This document shows, piece after piece, positions 45,768 to 58,200 of a stretch of DNA of 64,000 bases; the stretch's first letter is position 1, and every line of letters starts with the position of its first letter. Below the pieces are notes generated by a model, which searched no databases, was not told where the DNA came from, and saw nothing but the letters and a program-made list of their open reading frames with translations. This DNA is from Sistotremastrum niveocremeum HHB9708 (taxonomy: Eukaryota > Basidiomycota > Agaricomycetes > Sistotremastrales > Sistotremastraceae): NCBI GenBank assembly GCA_001630475.1, contig KV419398.1:36453-100452 (forward strand), given 5' to 3'. A program made the position numbers and the translations under genes.

Positions 45768-48700
45768 ATGGTCATACGAGCACACTATTCATCAGAACAT
45801 AGACGTCCAGATCGAATATCGCTGGGATGGCTGGATATCATCAAGCAAATTCTATGGGGTCTCGTTATGTCGACCCTACTCACTGGCGTTTCTGCCAGCG
45901 TGCCGTCTTGTAGTCAGTGACTTTCGAATTTCCCCGTTGGCTGGCGATGACTCATGGACAATAAATTTTCAGACGGAACCTCTAGCACCGGGCGCACCGT
46001 AGCGTATTATCAAGGCAGTGCTGCCTCAAGGTGAGCGTCTCAATCAAGCGATGCCTTCAACCAGCAAAAAAATCTGACAAGGATTGCAGGTCATGCATGC
46101 TGTACACCCCAGAAGATATTCCAACTAGCTCTCTTACCCATATAAACTATGCCTCGGCATACATATCCAGCGGGTTCCAAATCGAGGCCATGAACTCCGG
46201 GGATCAGTCGCTATGGCTCCGAACGACTGGTCTGAAAGCTACTTCTCCAGAGCTTCGGGTGTTCTTGTCTATAGGCGGTTGGGAATTCAATGTGAGAGAT
46301 AAGACTATCCAACTGAAATTCTCTCGTAGTTCATCGCCTTTCTATAGAACGGGGCTTCCCAAGAAGTATTTTCGACGCTTGTTAGGTCTGAAGCCTCCAC
46401 GAAAGTTTTCATCGCCTCAGCGTTGGAAATACTTGAAACCTATGGATTTGACGGAATAGATATAGACTGGCAAGTAGGTAGCATTTGCCACCCTATAAAT
46501 CGCCTCCGTGACCATTCAATTATTTTGTTATCAGTTCCCAGGCGCTACGGATCGAGGAGGGAGTTCTACCGACAGGGCAAACTTCGTCACATTTATGGGA
46601 GCCGTCAAGAGCGCATTCCAAAACTATGGTTATGGCCTGACATTGTGAGTTCGATAACACTCATTGTGCGGAGATTTCTGACAGCTTCGGATCAAGCACT
46701 GTTCCAGCTTCCACGTATTATCTTCCAGGCTACGATCTAGCTGGTCTTCTGAACTCTGCCGACTGGGTCAATATTTTGTGAGTTGCCCCAGAATTTTGCA
46801 GGTCACCCGATCTCACTAGAGACTACCAGAGCATTTGATTTGCACGGTGAGGGTGATCTTTCATCTCGTTCGCCTCCGGCACTCATTTTTTCTCTAAGGC
46901 ACTTGGGATGGTACTGACGTGAGTTCTCCCAAAATTTATCAACATTTCAAAGAGAAATCAATGACATAAAATCTGCCCAGCCGTCTATTGGGTACGTTGA
47001 TGATGTTGCGTCTCCGGTGATACGCTTTTAATATTTTCTGCTATACAGGCCTGGAATGATGGTCCACTCGAATCGTACGAAAATTTGTCTTCACTCTTTC
47101 ACATTAAGAACTGACGAAGCAAAATCCAGTGACTTTGATCGATGCTGGTCTCCAACCATTTTGGCAAGCGGGTGTAAACCCGTCACAAATTGTGAGTCAA
47201 AGAATATCAGTTTATTAATTAATACACATCACTGATCTGACGTCCAAAGACATTGGGTCTTGCTTTGTACGGACGCACTTTCACCCTGGCTGACACAGAG
47301 TGTTTCTTCCCCGGCTGTCCTTGGTTATCGGGAGGAGGAGCTGGACCATGCAGTCACAACTCCGGTACTCTGATGTTTGCCGAGCTCGATGCAACGATCG
47401 ACAATCCAATCGGTGTTGCCTCTTTGGATGAAGACGCAGCCATCAATTTCATTGGATATAACGAGTAAGATTTTAATGTTGTATTTTATGAGTGTGTTAT
47501 TTATGCATATATCAGCAATCAATGGGCCAGCTACGACGATTCCGAAACATTCGGAATCAAAATTGACTAGTGCGTCCACTCAGTACGTCTTATATTTTGG
47601 CCTCATTGCTTTTCTGAAGCGCAAACCAACATTGCCTTGGTGGTATTGCGATCTGGTCGATCGATCAAGATGACCAGAACGCGAGTGGTCTTCAAGCTAT
47701 ATTCCCCAATGCGCTGTCGACACCGGGACCGACTGGAGTAACAGTAAAGGACCAGTGTTCCATCACTGGCTGTGGTGCCAAGTCATGTGCTGCAGGTTCA
47801 ATGTGCGTACCTATAGCTTTTACCTTTTGGTGATGAGTTGCTGATCGCTGAGATTAGAGCCGTGAGTACGTTGACCACGAATCTAGAAGCGCCGGGGGTC
47901 CTCTGTCCGGCCAATAGTCCCGCTTTACTATGCTGTCCCAATGATAATGTTCCGAGCAACTGTACATGGAGAGGCGGACAGAGCACTCCATGTAGCCCGA
48001 CATGTAACGCCGGAGAAACCATCTTCGCCACAGATCCAGCAGGAAACGGCAACCAATGTCTGTATGGAACACAAGCGCTCTGTTGTCAGACGGAAACACC
48101 AATATCGAACTCGACTTGTTCGTATCTAGGTCAGAATTTTGAATTGCTGCGTAGTTATGGAAAACAACTAAACGGAGAGCAGGATGTTCCAGCAGCGCCA
48201 TCTGTCCGAGCACGGTTGAAAGTCCAAGTACCCTCCAAACGGTTCTTCTTCAGGGACCTAGCCCGGCACAAGCATGCCCTCTTGGAGAAACTGAAGCTCT
48301 CTGCTGTTCGGCTCCTCGTGCGTTTCCGTTATTACTGAGTTGCTGAGTTCATAAAGAGTGCTGATCTCGAAACTAGTCCCGTATGAAAATTGTGCCTGGG
48401 TCGGAACTCCACCTCTCTGTATGTATCGCTGAAGATATTTGACTTGATTCATCGCTGATTTTTTGGACCATATAACAGGTTTTGACAACGCATGCGCCCC
48501 AGGACAAATACAGCTACGTAAGTGCCGTGATTGTTCATCGATTTTCTTATTTTTTGAGAAATATGCATTCAGTGACCGATCCGCAAGGCGACTCATCTCA
48601 ACCATGCTCTGGAACTGCCAATCGAGCGTATTGTTGCGATCCTGCTGGTGAGTGCACAGTTCGTCGGAGTTTGAGCTTACATAATCACCTATGCCCTCCC

Positions 48701-51700
48701 TCAGGCTCAAACTTCGAGTCCATCCCTCTCGACTGGATCTGGAATACGACTGAGTTCACTCCTGGCCCAGAGAGCGTAACCATCCAGCTTGATTCAGATA
48801 GCGTTCAAGTCAGCGACGCTGGAAATGGGCAAGGAGACGCGTTTTCCACCTGGAGCGGCGTGGACGATGGCTCACCCAACGATGAACCGTTTGGTGCTAT
48901 ATTCCTTGATAGCCCTAACGCGGCCTCATTGTCATCGATGACTGCAGCATCAGACTGGGTCATCACGTCCTGCGATAAGACAAGTGATCAAGCTCAACAG
49001 GTACCGTTCTATTTGTGGCTCGCTTGCCCACCTATCGACTCATGAAACCACGCGATAGGTGTTGGCATACTGCTCAAAGCCAATGGACGATCCATCATCT
49101 GGATGCGGGCACGTATTCCTCGGTCAGGCAGAACATACGATCATCAAGTTACCGGGGAGCTGTGGCGCTGGGCCATACGCACGCATTTCTAGTCTATCTG
49201 TGCATCCGGATCAAGACGTGCTTTCGGCATATCACACCTCAAAGAAGCCTTCAACGGAGCCAGTCTACCTCTTATCGTTTGACTACCAGTTCACCGAGAT
49301 TCCCGAATCGAATGGCCCCGTTTACTTCCGCGTGAGTTTGAAGTTCTTATCCCGAAAAGCGCACCTTGATTGATGCTGTGGCTTAGGTTGATGCTTCAGA
49401 TATTCCTGGCTACTGGTGAGCTGACTCTTCACTTCAATAACCTCCAACTAACGAAAGGAATGTAGGGATGGCATTGTCAATTCGCCTACCTCCCAGAAAC
49501 GGGACGTCGAAAGGAGCGAACTGTGGAATGAGAGGCATTGGGACGAGAAAAGAGGCTTGTGGGACGACTTCAAGAGCTGGGTCAGCGAAGTGACCACTAT
49601 CACTGCTGAATCGAGTGACTCGCGTACTTTCGAGTGGTCGGATACGTATACAGTCTTCTCGCAACGCGAGTCTTGTCCTGGTACGTGCCTCGAATACCCA
49701 CTTATTTCATCCTCGCTCACAGAACTATAGGCCCTCCTGCAATGCAGAGCAGTATGGACATCTCCGTCTCAGGCCGAGCAGGTACGATCTGCCATCTGAG
49801 GTTGTTACGTCATAACCCACTCTCCACCCGTTGGTCACAGCTTTGAACACAAGATATGGATTCTACGCGAAGGGATCCATCCTTCCTCCCGAGGTGGATA
49901 CGGCTTACATCTATTTCTGTGAGTCTCGCCATATTCGGCCCGAGTTCTCTGTCTTTACTTATATCGCAGCGGCCGACGCTCTTGCCCGAGCAACATTCAC
50001 AATCCAGGGCCAGGCTTCGATTTCATATGACTCCACGAAAGTAAAATTGTTGACCATCGGTTTCCCTGGTTTGTTTCACTTTCTTCGTCGGCAATCATAT
50101 AATTGACTGGTCCTTCGAAGGCTTACAATATCCTGGCTTGATAACGTGAAACATTCGCTGTTGATATTTTATTTCATCCTGATCATCTTGATAGTGTTGG
50201 ACCTTCATTAGTCATCACTGGATATATTACAGGCTCCCTCTCATTGGGAGGGTAAGTTGTTTCATTCGTGTAACGAAACCTTTGATTCACTAGGCGATAG
50301 GAAATTCGAGGTCACATCTCAATATCAGTTCCCTCAGGTGCGTTGTCATCGCAATGCACTTTTCTATTTATTAGATCTGAGTGCTTCCTTAGTCCCAAAT
50401 CGTTCTAGGCAAGAGTGCCAACGATCAAATTCCCAAATCAATTGCACCATCCTTCCCGCCGCTCAGTACCGCCATTCCTACAATCAACTGGGAAATAGAC
50501 CTGAATGGCAATCTTGCGCTCCACCTCGTGCCTCAGTTGCAGCTTGGAATATCCATTCTAGAAGGCAAACTGATAGATGCTCAGGTACGGTTTCCGAATT
50601 AGTGCATGGCCAATGTTTGACATGTCGTCATCGATAGGCCTACCTCGCCGCGGGTATGTCAGCAGTTATCAAAGTCCTCACGGCTAATCTCGCTCGACAG
50701 ATATCTACGGAGGCGTCAGTATTACTGGTTCAGTGTCAAGCACTCAAGCCGCCTCATTCTGCATAAACCCGTATATCGGAGTTTCGTTGTAAGCCCGTTT
50801 CGGTCTAATTGAAACTCCGCCAAACGCGCTAACTTTTCATCAGGGTCGCTGGACTGCAGGGCTCGTACGTCGACGCACTTGTTTCTTGGCTGTCATCTGA
50901 TCATATTCCAGCTTGGCCTATTGGGAGACCGGTGCGCTTTCATGGCCCCTTTACAGCAACCAGATCAACATCCCTGCGAATGGATGGGTATGCAAACAGT
51001 CTGTCACCAGGAGCCTTACTGACGGAACGCTCAGTGCTGGGGTTCGCAATCTGAGCGAGATCTCATGAAACGAATCAGCAACATGACGGACTTCTCGCCA
51101 TTCCCGCATTCCATGCTCGGCATTAGCGAAGTGATACCCGAGATACCCGACCAGCCTGTCGCTCAGATCGTGGAAAAAGTAAACGGTGTCTCGCGCGTCA
51201 TATACCCCGAAACTATCAGTTCCATTGCTGATCATGGACACGGATCAAGTACGCTGGATAAACGAGGGAAAGTTCCATTCCTTCCAGGTTTGTTCATCTA
51301 CGGTTCTTTTAGCTTCTTCTCATCGCTCATTGCGACATTAGGCAACCTCTTTTGCCCCAATACCGGCAAGAACGTGGGCCTCAACAATACTGACTACGAC
51401 CCTTATTCTGATCGTACGTATCCGCCTCCCCTCAGTGTACTGAATGACCAATTAGCTTTGTGCAGTCGATGACGTCACCCTCGAGGACGCCTACATGCGA
51501 AGAGATCTGCCCGACGACAGTTTGATCGCGAACTTGACAGATATAGCTGAATCTCTTGCCGGACCCTCTAGTAAACTCGTGTCTCCAGTCAGCTTGAGAA
51601 CTGTCGCCTCGGCCGTCTGTCCCAAGATCAAGATCACACTTCCCAACTATGACTCAACGACCGTCTTGGGTTACTGGGATCTCGCCAACCCGGGCAGCTT

Positions 51701-52816
51701 CGACAACAAAGTCGCGCTGTATACTGGCCCCGTTACCGGGGGTAAATATGCTCGAGAGCATGTCTACGAAGCACAGATGTGTATGGTTTATTCTTATCGC
51801 GTTTCTTCCGAGCCTAATCGATTCGACAGTGACCGCATTTATCGATAGCTTGCAGAGCAACACTGGGTTATGGACCGACAGCAAGAAGAAAGTCACATTC
51901 TGTTCATGGGCTGAGGAATATATCAATTCTCCCTATTACGAAACCAAGTACTCTGTTGCTCAGAGATTGGGTCGCTGCCTCCCGGCTAACTCGGCCAGTG
52001 GAACTGATCTCACTGGAGCGACCGCAACGCAAATGTACATGCTCGAGTCGCTCGAGGTAAGTCTTATACCTTGTATCAGAGATCGCAAACTGATTGTTTG
52101 AACTCAGAACGGAGTCAAGGCACAAGTGAGTTTTTTGAAAGTATGATTCAGGATAAGCGCTGACATTTTCGATTCCAAGGCCGTCGCCAAGCACTCACTT
52201 CGAAGAAAAGACGCATATGGTAAATATGCGAAGCAGAAAATGATCAGTGTTGCCCGTGCAGTGAGTATTGATAAAGATGCACAAAGTTGTTAAACTCGCA
52301 CTGACGATTATCAGTCCAGCGCGGTGGCTCCGTATATCAACCAACCCACAGTCAAGAAGCACTTCCAGCAAACACACGTGTGTGTCAATAAAGTCTGGTA
52401 TGTGCACAACCCATACGAAACTCCAATATGTCATTAATTTGACATATAGGTTGGCGTGGGCCGATGAGTATTTCACGGTACATCCGTCTCCAAAAATTGA
52501 AGAGCCCATCTTAATCTTTTTATAGGATACGAACGTCGATGCTCCAAACAAAGGGTCATGGGGTTCCAGCACCTCCAATCTTTACAGCACTTGGGCACAA
52601 TCAACTATGAACGCCGCTATCGCTCAGATCAAGAGCAGCTTGAGCGATTTCGGTACTTGGTTCGGAACAAGCTCAGTCATGGTTCCTCTTGACTTTGCGG
52701 GGAAACTGTCTAGTGCGACAGCTAAAGGAGCTGGACAGAAGTCGATCTCTGGGACGGATGTGGCTAATCTTGCTAGTTCTGTTACATCCGTCGACCTCAG
52801 TGGAATGTTGACGTAG
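45768..52816 (+). CDS. Giant secreted GH18 chitinase-like protein, catalytic Glu replaced by Gln
   Basis: A gene of some thirty short exons over 7 kb. A hydrophobic N-terminal segment (ILWGLVMSTLLTGVSA) serves as signal or anchor. The GH18 barrel shows RTVAYYQGS, HINYASAYI, VFLSIGGWEFN, YGFDGIDIDWQ, FDLHGTWDG, GLALYGRTF and GGIAIWSIDQDD. The DGxDxDWE motif has Q in place of the acid/base E (codon at 46471-46473), so chitin hydrolysis is probably lost while binding may remain. Three Cys-rich modules follow (LLCCPNDNVPSNCTWRG, YGTQALCC, RAYCCDPAG). A region of over 1,000 residues with Cys and beta-rich blocks (DWIWNTTEFTPGPESV, GSLAYWETG, YDSTTVLGYWD) runs to the stop. The plan fits fungal subgroup-C chitinases, which often neighbour LysM genes. 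Exon borders in the C-terminal half are approximate. Confidence 0.82.
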
Positions 52817-53032
52817 TTATTTATTGAGAATATTGCTGTATCTAATATATTACGGTACTACAAGTGACAGGTCTTCGACGCTACTATATGTTCATAGAAA
52901 AGGCTCTTAAGCACAGGTAAACGCGGCCGCTCAGCGCGATCTCGGATACCCAGCTGTCTACTCATACATCTGTGCTCCTACATATGCCTCCCTGTCCTAA
53001 TCTGCTTCTCGAGTGTAATAGCAACGGGAACA
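52817..53032. other. Short convergent spacer
   Basis: 3' ends of the GH18 and dehydrogenase genes; nothing else seen. Confidence 0.5.
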
Positions 53033-54229
53033 TTAGAAAGAGAGCGCTAATTTATTGATAAGAAGCTCTTCGGCTATGATCTTGTCCTTGTGTTTGTTCA
53101 CATCATCCAAATCCCAGTTCGCAGAGACATATCTATCCGTTTCGTATTCGTCAGCGATATCCAATAAATATAGGAGGAAAATCCGTTCAGACCTTCCACT
53201 GAGCCAATCTTCTGTCCCCGATGTCAATCGCAACAAAACACTTGCTGGAAGGGCGATCTCATCGATCTCTATAGCTCCAGCATCTACCATGGCCACGAAT
53301 TGCGGGGAGCAAGAAGCTAGTTCGGTCATCATACACCCCGGGTGTAGAGCGAATGATTTGACTCCCTGTTCTCCATATTCTAAAGCCACATTGTCAAATC
53401 CATAGATGAGACAGGAAAGCTTGAACAAGGATGCTTACCTGCGTTGATAAACTCAGCAAATCTGTTCAAGGCGTGTTTGCCGTTCATATATGCGCTTCCT
53501 CCTGGGATCCTCATCTGAGCGCCGACGGAGGTTATCACCACGATATGTCCTTTGGATTTTACCAAATGTGGTAGCGTAGAGTGAGCCACGTTGAATGTTC
53601 CTCCTGATACGCATTCACTATCGTTAGCTACCGAGCCTTCAAATATAAATTCAAACTCATGAATATTGACTTCCTTAAATCCCAGTCAATGTTCGCTCTC
53701 CGCGAAATGGCGCCGAATATTTAACTCACCCATGTCTTCCACCAAGTCTCAGGATCGTGCTCGACAATTGGGATCCACGAAGTCATATATCCAGCATTAC
53801 AAATCACAACATCCAACCTCCCGAACGCCTCTATACCTTTCTTTACCGTCTCTTGAACCTGAGCAACCAAAGTGACGTCCGTCTCGCATAATTCGACTTG
53901 TAGTTCGGGATGAAAGTCGGAAGGCCTCCTAGACTTGTTCTGAAGGATTTCGTTCTTTAGGGCTTCGAGGTTTGAGATAGTGCGTGCGGCGAGAATGAGG
54001 CCTTTAGCGCCTGCTTGAGCGTATTTTCTGGCTGTTTCCGCTCCGATGCCTTTGCTGGACTGTTCGATTGAGTTAATTGAAATTATGCTGAGCATGTGAG
54101 AAACGAGAAATAGGGACTTACACCGGTGATCAAGACGACTTTTCCTCTAGCGCCCTCTTTCAAGGCACCGTTGATGTCGATGCCGGGGTATACGTCGTGG
54201 TGTTGAGTGAAGGGAACGATAGTTTCAGG
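53033..54229 (-). CDS. Short-chain dehydrogenase/reductase, classical type (5' exon unresolved)
   Basis: Classical SDR. Motifs in order: KVVLITG joined across an intron (54060-54121) to SSKGIGAE, the TGxxxGIG loop; LILAARTISN; CETDVT; CNAGY; ITSVGAQ with the catalytic Ser; and YMNGK with the catalytic Tyr and Lys. LHPGCMMTELAS follows and the C-terminus ends INKLALSF. A clear intron lies after FAEFINAG and another after DWLSGR. The conserved N-terminus PETIVPFTQHHDVYP is open, but six codons after the nearest ATG (54250) the frame meets a TAG. That TAG could be part of a splice acceptor with the true start further upstream, so the gene is drawn from 54229. NAD(P)-dependent oxidoreductase; substrate unknown. 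Confidence 0.75.
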
Positions 54230-55276
54230 CTAGCCTACGTAGGGTGCCATTGATAATGTGGAATTGTGCAGAGAGTGAGGAGATGTGGGGAAGATTTGAT
54301 ACAGTACTAAGGGGTGCGAGCTCTCCGTTTCTTTTATGTGGGCCGAAGACCACTGGTATAATTATGACTGGATGAGAAATGACCATGAGGCCAGACAATG
54401 AAACTCGGCGCGTCGCTAGTCCGTGTTTTGCGATGATTTGCCCGTGGAGTGCCCGTATTCCCTGACTCTGACTCCCTGAACGCGCCCGGCCGCGACTTGT
54501 TTCTCGCCGAGATGTCCCCCGATTTACGTTGGGTAAGAATGGTTCGGGGTTTTGATTTGATTTCCACCTGATTTTTGGTCGATTATTAGTCCTCAATCCA
54601 AGAAAGCTCAAGCTACTCACCATATTTGCAAAGATCAACGTTAGCAATGATTGGAAGAGTTCACCTATGACTCAAATGTGCTCCAAAACACGACATTTGG
54701 AGACTCGGAGTACGAAGGCCATAGACTCCACGTGTACAAACATGGCGGAACCAAAGAATGCGCGCCGGGATTACTGGCGCAGGCGCTCGTCATGGCAATC
54801 TCCAAATTGTGGGAAACCAGTAAAATGAGGCCTCAGATCTCAGAGGACTTGTATAACTGGGCAAGAGTTCATTCATATCGTTTGGCCGTAATAAACGGAG
54901 ATTCAAAGAACCACTACGAGCATCGACTATTGCCGGAGTCATGATCATAAGTTTAGGTGCCGGTGTCTTTGATGGCCGGCTTCGGGAAGGCTAGACGTTC
55001 GAAGTGATCAAGAATAACATGAGCAGAAGAGCTCAGCATCGATGAGCGAGACTGAAGGTGTGAGCATTTTGTTCTTGCATTTTGAAATAAAATGGTTTTA
55101 CTGCGAATCGATCGCGCGTCGTCACGGCAGCGATTGGTTCCATCACGTAAGCGAAGTCATACGTCAACTGCCCTGATATGGGAATACCCTCGCGCCGCAT
55201 CCCCTCCAGGCTCCCGCCCTCTCATCGCCCACAAGACAGCTTGCGTATGCCCTACACTTTTCTTGCTTGAACAGCC
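54230..55276. other. Spacer with unsupported open frames
   Basis: A 97-codon plus-strand frame (54651-54944, starting MEEFTYDSNV) looks mildly protein-like but matches nothing I know and has no partner exons. The missing 5' exon of the leftward dehydrogenase may lie here. Confidence 0.35.
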
Positions 55277-58200
55277 ATGTCAGTACCATCATCAAGGGAT
55301 GCATTGGTGAGCTTTCTGTATGATGCCTCGAAGCCTGGAGGTTCAATTGACTATTATATTCTCTTCGTTCTATAGTGGGCACACGGCCAGGACGAACAGG
55401 TCGAAGTGAACCAAAGGGCGCTCATTGATAAGGTCCTTGCGCGTTACAGTGCTGAATTCACTGTATTTCGAGAGCTACTACAAAATTCCGATGATGCTCA
55501 GTCGAAGAGGGTCAGAATTCACTTCGAAACCGAAGAATACGTGAAGGCGGTGCAAGGGCAGAGGGTGCCAGCGGAGGGGACGTCTAACGGGGAGAGCAGC
55601 AGACAGATGAAGGTGCCTGATTTGAACAAGACGAATGTGGCACGATGGGTCTTCAAGAACGATGGGTTTGCCTTCAGGGACGAAGATTGGAATCGACTGA
55701 AGAAGATCGGTGAGTGCCTTCAGTCTTGGTTATTTCCAGTTTAATGCTGAGAATAACTTGCGAACAGCTGAAGGTAACCCGGATGAAGATAAGATTGGCG
55801 CATTCGGTGTTGGTATGTGATACTCCGATAGAGCGTTGGCACATCCACGAACTCATCTATAGGATTCTACAGTCTATTCTCCGTGACCGAAGAACCATTC
55901 GTACAATCGGGAGGTGTGTCTCATTCTTCTGATGCTCAACCGTATCGATATCCATGTCATGATCAGATCAATGGATGGGCTTTTATTGGAAGGGAGATCA
56001 ATTGGTTGCTCGACGCGGTCGGCCTCAATCCGCGGAGGCTTCAGAGGGTCAGACACCATCTCCGAATCCTTGGACCTCTTTTGAAATGAGCCTACGTGAA
56101 CCTGGACCTATCCCGAAGGCTTTCGATTTCATCCGCTTCTTGACCTCCTCGATCACCTTCATGGCACATCTATCTTCAGTCGAAGTTTACCTCAACGACG
56201 TGAGATTAGCGGGTATTTCTAAGGATTCAGGAGCTGCCAAGCGACTGGTGCTTCCAAAGGAATTGAATCCGAGAACAAGTGGTGGGATGATGACAGTCAG
56301 CGGGGCAGAGTCGACCAGTAAGTGGATGTCTGATCATTCGTACCATCCATTCTCATCGCTTTGTTCGTGTCTAGCCCTTACTATCACGACCGAAATCATT
56401 CGCGCCGTATTCACTGGAGGCACCGAGAAGCCTCCGGTGAAGGTGGCGCGTCCAGAACCTACGAAGCAGGGACAATCTTCCTTCTTCTCATCCCTTTTCT
56501 CATCTTTTGCTAATTCCCCCGCTCCGCGTACACCCTCGCCTCTACCTCCCGTTCAAGCACTTTGCGAACCCTCAAACCTTCTTGACATACTCAAGGCTTC
56601 GATCACCCTCACTGTCTTCGTCGCACATGTAGATGTGTCGCTGGACCAGAAGCTCATTTCTGAATTACATCGTTCAACGAAGAAGAACCCGCCGTCGAAA
56701 TTGAAGTATAGCCTAATATATGTAAGTGCCGTTTGAATGACCCGGAAATACCCTTGTCTAACATTTGTGGTTTAGACCGGAAAGGACGCTTATGACGTCT
56801 CTTTGAAAGAAGAGAAAGAGCATCCGCAGACAAACGGTAGTGTCTTCCAAGGCCTTCGAGCTGATCTAGATGGGTGAGACTATCCTCTCGACTTCCTATC
56901 CGTCGCTGATTAAATATACAGCACTGGCGCTGGGCGAATATTCATCGTATGTCATCTGCTCTCCGAATCTTCGTCGTGTGAACTAATCCGTATACGAAGG
57001 GCCACGCAACCGGACAAACGACCGGGTTAGGAGGCCATATGGCAGCGCGTTTTATCCCTACAGTAGAGCGGGAATCGATTGATCTGGTGTAAGCTCACTT
57101 CAGCTACCCTTTGTGTGTTGATACCGATCCAATCTGCAGCGATCGACACGTTGCAGGTATGTGACGTCACGCGTCAAAATCTTCAAGGAGCCTCACTCAC
57201 GCTCGCTCAGTCTGGAACAAGGAACTACTCTATGTCGGCGGCTATTTAGCACGTACGGCCTATCAGCTTGAACTCGGTGATGTCAAAGCTCTATGGGATG
57301 CGGCTGCGCAAAGTTCATCCCTAAATCAACCGGGAATAGACCCGGAGCTGCGGACGTGGTTGCAGAATCGATGTCTGCATGCTCTGCGCTTCTTCACATT
57401 CCATCTGAATGCTGCAAATGACGCGCCCGCGTTGATGTCCGCAGCGTTCTTCCAATGCTCCAGGGACGGCGCGTTCCCTATAATCTCCAGCAAGGGAATC
57501 ATGGATGCTCGAAAAGTCCGACTTTTCGATCAAAGCTTCTCAGGCTTTATCAAGGACTTGCCCGTGCTTCCTATCGAAGTTGCAGATGAAGCTCTTCTTA
57601 TGGTGACGACGCTGCGATCAAAAGGGATGATCAACAGCATCACTTTTGGGGATGTTCTAGAGGAGTTGAGACACCGACCACTTTCGGAGACCGAGATGAT
57701 AGAATGTCTAAAGTGGCTCTTCGCCCTAGACACGCGCGAAGTCCAATCCCACAAACAAGAGATCCGCCATCAATTCTTAGAAGCCGCTATCCTCGCGATC
57801 AACGGACCTGATAAAGACGAACGGATCGTTCTCTTGTCCACAATCACCACGTACATCAATACCCGTACTGCTGGTTCCATCATCCCTCTCGACACACCCC
57901 TCCCGAGCACCACGTTCCCATTTTCGATATCAAAGCACCTCCCATCTGATCAATTCAGCGCCTTCTTCGGCTGGAATGAGTTTACCATTCTCGACTGGCT
58001 CCGCTACATCATCTCTCCTGAAGTCGCATCCAAAGGGCCAGAGACAGACCTGACACTGTCGGCTATCTTCGCCGAACGTGTCATCCAAGTTCTGAGCAAG
58101 TCATGGGGATCGATGAATAAGGATTCGCAGGCGCAGACTATTGCGATGCTTTCGTCGAAACCGTTCATTCCTACCCGGTCTGGCTTGAAGGTGGCTTCAG

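Noticed and set aside
54225-54647. A 140-codon minus-strand frame before the dehydrogenase
   Set aside because: It ends in a different frame from the conserved dehydrogenase N-terminus and shows no domain; considered a chance frame.
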